From positions 20,293 through 84,292 of the forward strand of contig CAZICY010000004.1 of assembly GCA_964537955.1 (NCBI GenBank): a DNA stretch of 64,000 bases, written 5' to 3'. Origin of the DNA: Mxb001 sp964537955 (lineage in GTDB: Bacteria; Actinomycetota; Actinomycetes; S36-B12). The position numbers were made by a program, and so were the translations under genes. The notes under the pieces were generated by a model, which was not told the DNA's origin, made no database searches, and saw only the letters and a program-made list of their open reading frames with translations. This document shows positions 58,771 through 64,000 of this stretch, one piece after another; the stretch's first letter is position 1, and each line of letters starts with the position of its first letter.

Positions 58771-59838
58771 GTGACGTCGCCCGAAGGACTCGACCTCGAT
58801 GCGGTCGGCCCCTGGCTCGCCTCGCGCGGCCTGGTGGATGCCGGCCCGGTCGACGCGGTGCGCCTGGCGGGAGGTCTGTCCAACGTCACCTATCTCGTCA
58901 CCCAGGGCGATCGCTCGCTGGTGATCCGGCGCCCGCCCCTGGGCCACGTCATGCCGACCGCGCATGACATGGGCCGTGAGTTCACGGTGCTCGGCGGAGT
59001 GACGCAAGGGGGCTTCCCGGCGCCGACGCCGCTGGCGTACTGCGACGACGAGAGCCTCATCGGCGCACGCTTCCTCGTGATGGAGTACGTCGCCGGTCGC
59101 ATCATCAGCAGCGACGCTGCTGCCGAGGGCCTCACTGCGGCGGACGCAGCGGCACTGTCGGCGGAACTCATCGACGTGCTCGCGGCACTCCACGCGATCG
59201 ACGCCCGCGCGGTGGGACTGGGGGAACTCGGTCGCCCCGAAGGATTCCTCTCGCGCCAGGTCGCGCGGTGGGCGCAGCAGTGGGAGCTCAGCAAGACGCG
59301 CGACCTGCCCGCGATCGACCAGCTGCTCGTCTGGCTGCAGGACCGCGTCGCCGCCCTCCCCGGTGACCTGCCGTGGTCGATCGTCCACGGCGACTACCGA
59401 CTCGACAACGCGATCGTCGACCCGGACTCCCCGCGCATCCGCGCGGTCCTGGACTGGGAGATGGCCACTCTCGGCGATCCGCTCATGGACCTGGCCACGA
59501 TGCTCGTCTACTGGTCGCGTCCTGGCGATGAACTGCGCCATCAGATCCGCTTCGCTGCCTTCGTCACCGATCGCGAGGGCTTCTGGGAGCGCTCGCAGCT
59601 CGTCGAGAGGTACGCCGAGCGCAGTGGCATCGACGTAGGCCACCTCGACGTGTGCATCGTGTTGTCAGGACTCAAGCTCGCGGTCATCATGGAGTCCATC
59701 CGCAAGCGGACGCTCGCGGGCCAGCAGCTCGGCGCGGACACCTCGCTCGCCGACGGCATGGCCATGGCGACCGATGCCCTCGCTGAGATGGGGCTGGCGG
59801 TGGCCGAGGGCGGCGGGGTGGACGCGCTCAGCCGCTGA
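58771..59838 (+). CDS. phosphotransferase family protein (ACAD10/APH-like kinase)
   Basis: 355 residues. Aminoglycoside-phosphotransferase fold: VRLAGGLSNVTYLVTQGDRS, LVIRRPPLGHVMPTAHDMGR, FLVMEYVAGRII, the catalytic loop VHGDYRLDNAIVD and metal motif VLDWEMATLGDPLMDLA. This branch (ACAD10/11 N-terminal type) is found beside acyl-CoA dehydrogenases and phosphorylates hydroxyacyl compounds, not antibiotics. No dehydrogenase is adjacent here. Divergent from the two-helix membrane protein. Confidence 0.9.
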   Translation: MTSPEGLDLDAVGPWLASRGLVDAGPVDAVRLAGGLSNVTYLVTQGDRSLVIRRPPLGHVMPTAHDMGREFTVLGGVTQGGFPAPTPLAYCDDESLIGARFLVMEYVAGRIISSDAAAEGLTAADAAALSAELIDVLAALHAIDARAVGLGELGRPEGFLSRQVARWAQQWELSKTRDLPAIDQLLVWLQDRVAALPGDLPWSIVHGDYRLDNAIVDPDSPRIRAVLDWEMATLGDPLMDLATMLVYWSRPGDELRHQIRFAAFVTDREGFWERSQLVERYAERSGIDVGHLDVCIVLSGLKLAVIMESIRKRTLAGQQLGADTSLADGMAMATDALAEMGLAVAEGGGVDALSR

Positions 59839-60270
59839 TCAGGCCATGCGCGACGTGAAGTCGAAGCTGGTCACGCGCAGGGTGTGCAGGCGGATCGCCA
59901 CTTCGCGGTCCAAGCGCGACAGCAGCCAGTCGGCCAAGGAGTCGGGCGCGGCGTAGCGCTGGATGAGTCGAGGCAGCACATCAGCGGCGCGATCGGGCAG
60001 GATCTCTGCCTTGGCGGTGCCGCGCACCCCCCGATAGGGCGGCAGGTCTCCGGACACCTCGAAGCCGCAACGCGGATCGCTCGTGAGCCGGCGGGTGAGC
60101 ACCGCCTCGGCCTGGGTGCAGCACCAGACGGAGTCCTCGTCCGGCAGGAACCACAGGGACTGCACGAGCGGCGAGGTGCGACCTGCGCTGGCGATGCGGA
60201 TCGGGATCACGGTGTCGTCGAGGAAGGTCGCGATCTGTGAGGCATCCCACGGCCCACTGACGATCTCCAT
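59839..60270 (-). CDS. pyridoxamine-phosphate-oxidase-like (PPOX) flavin-binding protein
   Basis: 143 residues. The split-barrel motif region reads TVIPIRIASAGRTSPLVQSLWFL, AVLTRRLTSDPRCGFEVSGD and YRGVRGTAKAEILPDRAAD, the PPOX FMN-binding pattern also used for F420 or haem enzymes in actinobacteria. Stop abuts the phosphotransferase stop (59838/59839). Cofactor and substrate unknown. Confidence 0.82.
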   Translation of the reverse strand: MEIVSGPWDASQIATFLDDTVIPIRIASAGRTSPLVQSLWFLPDEDSVWCCTQAEAVLTRRLTSDPRCGFEVSGDLPPYRGVRGTAKAEILPDRAADVLPRLIQRYAAPDSLADWLLSRLDREVAIRLHTLRVTSFDFTSRMA

Positions 60271-60365
60271 GTGTCGATCGTAGGAGGTGGCAGATCGTCG
60301 GAGTCCCCTGGGAATGAGCGTGGCGAGTTGCCTCTGGGCGATACCCCTACGTACCGTCGAAGGCG

Positions 60366-60842
60366 ATGCGTCGACTCCTCATCCTCCTCATCGCTGCCGG
60401 CGTCGCCGTGGTGGCGCTGTTTGGCTTCGACTCCGTCCGCAATGCGACCGAGCGGGTCGTGGACGTCGGGCAGGGGGTCGTCGACGCGGGATCGGCCGCG
60501 ATCGACGCGGGACAGTCGGCGATCGAGGCCGGGCAGGACGTCGTGGGCACGGCCTCGGACACCGCTGATGCCGCGCGGCAGCTCAATGGCGCATGCGATC
60601 TGGTGCGCGAGGCGGTGCGCCCGGGCACGCCGCCCGAGGAGTCGGCGTCGCTGCTGCAGCAGGCTGTCTCGATCGTGGGCGGTGTGGTCATCGCCTATCC
60701 GGACGTGCCGGGGATGTCCGACCTCGAGGGTGCGCTGGGCACGGCCAGGCAAGCCCTCGCCGCGGATCCCACGGGTACGTCGCTCGGCTTGAGCAGCGGC
60801 GCGGTCGAGCAGGCCTGCTCGCAGATTCCCTCTCTGCCGTAG
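60366..60842 (+). CDS. membrane-anchored helical protein
   Basis: 158 residues; an N-terminal hydrophobic segment (about 3-20) is followed by 11-residue periodic repeats rich in Asp/Ala/Gly/Val (VVDAGSAAIDAGQSAIEAGQ, then DVVGTASDTADAA), typical of amphipathic surface helices, then a helical domain with two cysteines (GACDLV, EQACSQ). Not recognised. Divergent from the PPOX gene. Confidence 0.7.
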   Translation: MRRLLILLIAAGVAVVALFGFDSVRNATERVVDVGQGVVDAGSAAIDAGQSAIEAGQDVVGTASDTADAARQLNGACDLVREAVRPGTPPEESASLLQQAVSIVGGVVIAYPDVPGMSDLEGALGTARQALAADPTGTSLGLSSGAVEQACSQIPSLP

Positions 60843-60874
60843 TCGCCCGTGCCGCGGTCGCCCGTGGCTGTCGC

Positions 60875-61660
60875 CTAGTCGGCGACGACCACGTCGTCCC
60901 CGACCCGGATCTCGCCTGGTGCGATGCACCGCGCGTAGACGCCGAAGTTGAAGCCCGGGCCGAAGACCGAGTCCTGGCGTCCGCGGTACTCCCCGATGAG
61001 CGCGAGCGTCTTGAGGTCGACGACGCCGGTGTCGGGGTGCCGCGTGGTGCCGGCGCAGCGCTGCACCGGGCCGCCGCCGACCAGGGTGGCGTCGCCGATC
61101 TGGATCGTCTTGCCGAGCCACGTGTCCTCGACGTGGGGGAGTCCGCCGTCGAACTCGATGAGCATGCGGAAGCGGCGGGCATCGACGGGCTGCCCCGCGA
61201 CGTGACTCAGCTGGTCGATCGACCCCTCGCCGAGCAGGGTGAGCGGCTCGACATCGTGGGCGCGCAGTGCGTCGGTGCCCTTGACGAGCTCGAGCGGTCG
61301 GCCCGCACGCTCGGAGAGGACCGTGGCGAAGGGGCCTTCGACGATGCGACCGGGGGCGGTGCGGAAGGCGAAGAAGTCGGCATCGATCTCCTCGCCGAGG
61401 CGCACCTCGTCATCGGCGAGGACGGTGCCCCCCTCGCGGAGGGTGAGCCGGCCACTGGGGGCGTCGTACTCCGCGGTGATGCCGAGGAGATCGCCGGACT
61501 TGGCGACCGAGACAAGCGAGGGCCGCGGATCGGCCAGGAAGAAGAGGCGGTCGCCCACGGCGCCGGTCTCGTCGACCCGGATGGACTCCGGGTGATGCAG
61601 GGCGAGTCCCTTGACGGGCGTGGTGGACAGGCGTGTGACGCGCATGGCTGAGTGTGTCAT
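60875..61660 (-). CDS. MOSC domain protein (YiiM/mARC-like)
   Basis: 261 residues. N-terminal MOSC_N barrel (TRLSTTPVKGLALHHPESIR, GDRLFFLADPR) and C-terminal MOSC domain with the sulfur-ligand cysteine in VQRCAGTTRHPDTGVVDLKT. Such proteins carry molybdenum cofactor sulfur or reduce N-hydroxylated compounds. Related to mARC; redox partner not encoded nearby. Confidence 0.9.
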   Translation of the reverse strand: MTHSAMRVTRLSTTPVKGLALHHPESIRVDETGAVGDRLFFLADPRPSLVSVAKSGDLLGITAEYDAPSGRLTLREGGTVLADDEVRLGEEIDADFFAFRTAPGRIVEGPFATVLSERAGRPLELVKGTDALRAHDVEPLTLLGEGSIDQLSHVAGQPVDARRFRMLIEFDGGLPHVEDTWLGKTIQIGDATLVGGGPVQRCAGTTRHPDTGVVDLKTLALIGEYRGRQDSVFGPGFNFGVYARCIAPGEIRVGDDVVVAD

Positions 61661-61688
61661 GCGTGGTTATCCCGGGTGATCGACGTGC

Positions 61689-62771
61689 CTACGCCTTCGC
61701 GCCCATGGCGGGGATGTAGATGACGTCGGAGAACGCGCCGTTGACCTCGAACCTCACGTCGAGGGCCCGCTTGGAGATGCGCGTCCAGCGGCAGAGCGCT
61801 TCATCATCGGCCATGTCGATGCGGCATCTCCAGGTGCCCGGGAAGAAGTCTTCGGCGAGGCGCCACGCGGTCTTGTTGGGGGTGCGGTGGATCTTCACCC
61901 ACGTCCTGACAGCGGACCCAGCAGGAGCATTCGCGATCACCACGTTCGCGTACACCATCGCTGCGCTCGCCGGCGTCGCCTTCGAGCGCACCTGCGAGGT
62001 GTTCGCTCCTGTGCCGCGCCCGAAGTCGGTGACAGTGAGGGTCGTCGCAGGCGCCCCTTCAAGCTGGACGTTGACCTGGCCGGACGTCCCCACCGTGGTG
62101 CCCGTCTGCGATGACACCAGGGTCGCTTCGACGGCCACGGAGGTGGACGGCATGGTGAAGGACAGGGTCGCGGTCGGCTCCATCGGCATGGTGACGGTGG
62201 TGGAAGCGAGCACTGCCCCGGTGCCGGCATTGGTGAGCGTGAGAGTGCCGGGCTGCTGGACGTTCGCCACGTCGATGGTCACCTGGCTGCCGGCGGCGAC
62301 CGGGCTCGACGGGCCGGTGAGCGTCGGCGCCACCCACGGAGTGAGGACGAAGAGACCGCCGAACTGCTGGAAGCTCGTCGACGTGTTGGAGTAGAAGAAG
62401 GTGAGGCCCTGCTGGGATCCTCCGTTCGCAGGACCGGTCGTGCCCGTGATCGTGAAGGTGCCCGTGGCGTTGGGTCCGAGGAAGTACGACGGTGTCGGTG
62501 ACCCTCCATATGGCACGAGGGGCAGATCCGAGGTCGCCACGGAGCCCAGGCCCTGGAAGTAGCACTGACCGTTGCTGGCCGTGTTTGTCACCGTCACCAC
62601 GGCACCCACCGTGGTGTTCACCGTCACGTTCGGCCCGAACATGGAGGAGCCCTTACCCGCACAGTTGATGGACATCTGCTGGGTGGTTGCCGAAGCCGCG
62701 CCGGGAATGCCTGCCAGCCCGATCATGGGCACGACAGCAAGGATGGCAACCATCACACTGCGCACGCGCAT
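61689..62771 (-). CDS. large secreted beta-sandwich protein
   Basis: 360 residues from ATG 62771; GGAAGAGGAAGAAGC precedes it. Signal peptide cleaved near ASA (about residue 29). The mature protein is Thr/Ser/Val-rich with several beta domains, a PVAAGSQVTIDVANV-type Ig-like block, and a C-terminal WVKIHRTPNKTAWRL/TWRCRIDMADDEALCRWTR disulfide domain. No sortase motif. Probably an extracellular adhesin or matrix component; the family is unrecognised. It faces the pentapeptide-repeat gene in the same direction. Confidence 0.72.
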   Translation of the reverse strand: MRVRSVMVAILAVVPMIGLAGIPGAASATTQQMSINCAGKGSSMFGPNVTVNTTVGAVVTVTNTASNGQCYFQGLGSVATSDLPLVPYGGSPTPSYFLGPNATGTFTITGTTGPANGGSQQGLTFFYSNTSTSFQQFGGLFVLTPWVAPTLTGPSSPVAAGSQVTIDVANVQQPGTLTLTNAGTGAVLASTTVTMPMEPTATLSFTMPSTSVAVEATLVSSQTGTTVGTSGQVNVQLEGAPATTLTVTDFGRGTGANTSQVRSKATPASAAMVYANVVIANAPAGSAVRTWVKIHRTPNKTAWRLAEDFFPGTWRCRIDMADDEALCRWTRISKRALDVRFEVNGAFSDVIYIPAMGAKA

Positions 62772-62948
62772 GCTTCTTCCTCTTCCGTGTGTGGGGGCCC
62801 AGGACAACTCTCACTGAGCTTTGGCGAGTGTGCCACGAATCGTTCGGGGACGCGCTCCCTGAGTGTGGGGTTCCGCCTAGGACTGGGGTTTTCTGGAGTG
62901 CGACATGGGCAGTCTCGTTCGACACAGCCCACGGTGGGGAGTGCACTC

Positions 62949-63767
62949 CTAGCAACCGGTGTTGGTGATGCTCCCATCCGGGCACGTGGTGTTTGACCAC
63001 GTCACGCCAAACAGGCTCGCGCCCGTCAGGTCCGCGCCGGTCAGGTTCGCGTTGGTCAGGTTGGCGCTATCCAGGTCCGCGCCACGCAGGTTCAGGTTGG
63101 TGAGGTTCGCGCCGGTCAGGTTCGCCCGGCTCATGTACACGATGCTGAGATTCGCGCCAGCCAGGTCCGCGCCGGTCAGGTTCGCGGAGAGCAGGTGCGC
63201 GGCTGAGAGGTTCGCGCCCGTCAGGTCCGCGCCGGTCAGGTTCGCGACGAACAGGTTCGCGTTGGTCAGGACTGCGCCGGACAGGTTCGCGCCCGTCAGG
63301 TTCGCGTCCGTGAGGTTCGCGCCGTCGAGGTTCGCGCCATCAAGGTTCGCGCCGGCCAGATTCGCGTTCGTGAGGTCGGCCACGGTGCAGTTGGGAGCGC
63401 AGGCGGGCGTGGCGCGGGTGGTGCGACCTCGTGTGTTGGCAGGGCTGAAGTTTGCTCCTACCAGCGATGCCTCGTGCAGGTGCGCGTGGCGCAGCACCGC
63501 CCCCCGGAAGTTGGCCTTGTCTAGGCGTGCTCCGCGCAGGTCCGCTCCATGGAGCCGAGCCCTGGCGAATTTCGCTCCGCGCAGGTCACCGTTGTGTGTG
63601 AACGTCCACTTGTGCACCACGTCGCGGCAGTTGACCCCTGGTCCCGGCACACAGGTGGTCTTGCCCGTGCCGATCTTCACACCGCCTGAGGCCGCCACCG
63701 ACGGGGCCACCATCACTCCGGCCGCCAGGATGCCTGCAGTGCTCGCGATCACCAGAGCCCGCAACAT
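62949..63767 (-). CDS. secreted pentapeptide-repeat protein
   Basis: 272 residues from ATG 63767 (63839 is open but low-complexity). A signal peptide (about 1-26) and a short Cys-containing head (TTCVPGPGVNCRDVVHKWTF) are followed by about 30 A(D/N)LxG-type pentapeptide repeats (GADLRGARL, GANLDGANLD, GADLTGASL), which form a right-handed quadrilateral beta helix. A break (TRGRTTRATPACAPNCTV) separates a first block of seven repeats from the main run. Unlike the cytosolic MfpA/Qnr gyrase-binding members, this one is exported, so its role is probably structural or surface. A repetitive DNA pattern encodes it. Confidence 0.88.
   Translation of the reverse strand: MLRALVIASTAGILAAGVMVAPSVAASGGVKIGTGKTTCVPGPGVNCRDVVHKWTFTHNGDLRGAKFARARLHGADLRGARLDKANFRGAVLRHAHLHEASLVGANFSPANTRGRTTRATPACAPNCTVADLTNANLAGANLDGANLDGANLTDANLTGANLSGAVLTNANLFVANLTGADLTGANLSAAHLLSANLTGADLAGANLSIVYMSRANLTGANLTNLNLRGADLDSANLTNANLTGADLTGASLFGVTWSNTTCPDGSITNTGC
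62990..63590 (-). repeat. 15-bp-period DNA repeat encoding pentapeptides
   Basis: Near-identical 15-bp units (core GGTCAGGTTCGCGCC and GGTCAGGTCCGCGCC on the plus strand) recur from about 62990 to 63370, and more loosely to 63590. It is a coding repeat, not a CRISPR array (no spacers, constant 15-bp step). Confidence 0.8.
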
Positions 63768-63961
63768 GTGAAAACGGTAGCGGTCGAGCTCCCTCGTTGC
63801 CCCCTCGAGCCGCCGCTTCCCGGTGCCTGGTGCCTGCAAGGCTGGCCCGTCGCTGCCGCACAGCGATGCCGGGCCTGCCCCGACCAGGTCTGTCCCTCGT
63901 GCGGTGGGTAACTTGGTGAGAGTTACGTGGAGGGTCCCGACGTCGAAAGAGTGGAACCCCC

Positions 63962-64000
63962 GGGTCGCTAGCTCAATGGTAGAGCTGCGGACTTTTAATC
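63962..64000 (+). tRNA. tRNA-Lys (TTT), 5' part cut by window edge
   Basis: The last 39 bases read GGGTCGCTAGCTCAATGG, TAGAGC and CGGACTTTTAATC: acceptor 5' strand, D arm GCTC/GAGC, and anticodon loop CTTTTAA with anticodon TTT. The 3' half lies outside. Confidence 0.9.

Noticed and set aside
58771..59838. aminoglycoside resistance gene
   Set aside because: The kinase-like motifs are of the ACAD10/11-associated branch, not of known resistance enzymes.
62959..63771. plus-strand ORF of RFAPVRSAPVRFA repeats, or a CRISPR-like array
   Set aside because: It is the antisense of the pentapeptide repeats; the constant 15-bp step has no spacers, so it is neither a gene nor a CRISPR array.

Overview
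The window is a high-G+C (roughly two-thirds GC by eye) actinobacterial chromosome segment. Evidence: frequent GTG starts, many four-base ATGA/GTGA gene overlaps, lipoproteins with LTAC/LAAC lipoboxes, the tRNA order Glu-Asp-Phe, and an actinobacterial-type short Cys-containing leader peptide in front of a sulfur operon. No phage, plasmid or rRNA genes are visible. Genus cannot be fixed from the sequence alone.

Layout. 1-2.3 kb: end of a TerC membrane protein and small secreted/lipoproteins, including one made almost only of Asn-Gln repeats. 2.3-8.5 kb: a TetR-regulated pair (PYROXD2-like flavoprotein and GcvT-like aminomethyltransferase) with a palindromic operator, then a penicillin-acylase-type Ntn hydrolase, ended by a striking 19-bp inverted repeat. 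8.5-17.1 kb: YihY membrane protein, lipoproteins, YjbQ, CapA, an SF2 helicase, a DUF4333 lipoprotein, a flavin amine oxidase. 17.1-19.0 kb: a SipW-type signal peptidase with two TasA/camelysin-like secreted proteins.

19.1-28.1 kb: a sulfur-acquisition locus next to tRNA-Phe. A SAM-I riboswitch followed by a Cys-codon leader peptide precedes an SsuBAC-type transporter, O-acetylhomoserine sulfhydrylase (MetY) and a CoA-binding protein. A second SsuABC-type transporter with an Rrf2 (CymR-like) regulator follows. The second module is bracketed by a perfect 38-bp direct repeat of the tRNA-Phe 3' half, and a degraded third copy lies before the first module, as expected for tandem insertion of islands at a tRNA attachment site, although no integrase remains.

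28.1-48.3 kb: a tiny stand-alone gene with its own terminator, a secreted TAP-like alpha/beta hydrolase, a flavin amine oxidase whose domain order appears circularly permuted, a zincin, a duplicated pair of secreted proteins, TsaC/Sua5, a TPR protein, an HtrA-type protease with a Tyr/Pro-rich repeat tail and a candidate ECF promoter, gamma-glutamyltransferase, a YbdK-type carboxylate-amine ligase, an M20 amidohydrolase, MpaB oxygenase, WS/DGAT acyltransferase, acetoacetyl-CoA synthetase, a HAD hydrolase and an orphan winged-helix protein.

48.3-55.7 kb: a nearly complete tryptophan-kynurenine-aminomuconate catabolic cluster (tryptophan dioxygenase, kynureninase, formamidase; LysR regulator; aminomuconate deaminase-like RidA, 3-hydroxyanthranilate dioxygenase, ACMS decarboxylase, kynurenine monooxygenase). 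Only aminomuconate-semialdehyde dehydrogenase is missing for conversion to oxalocrotonate. 55.8-64 kb: small envelope proteins, a Cys-rich mini zinc ribbon, quinone oxidoreductase, phosphotransferase, PPOX and MOSC proteins, a secreted pentapeptide-repeat protein and the start of tRNA-Lys at the right edge.
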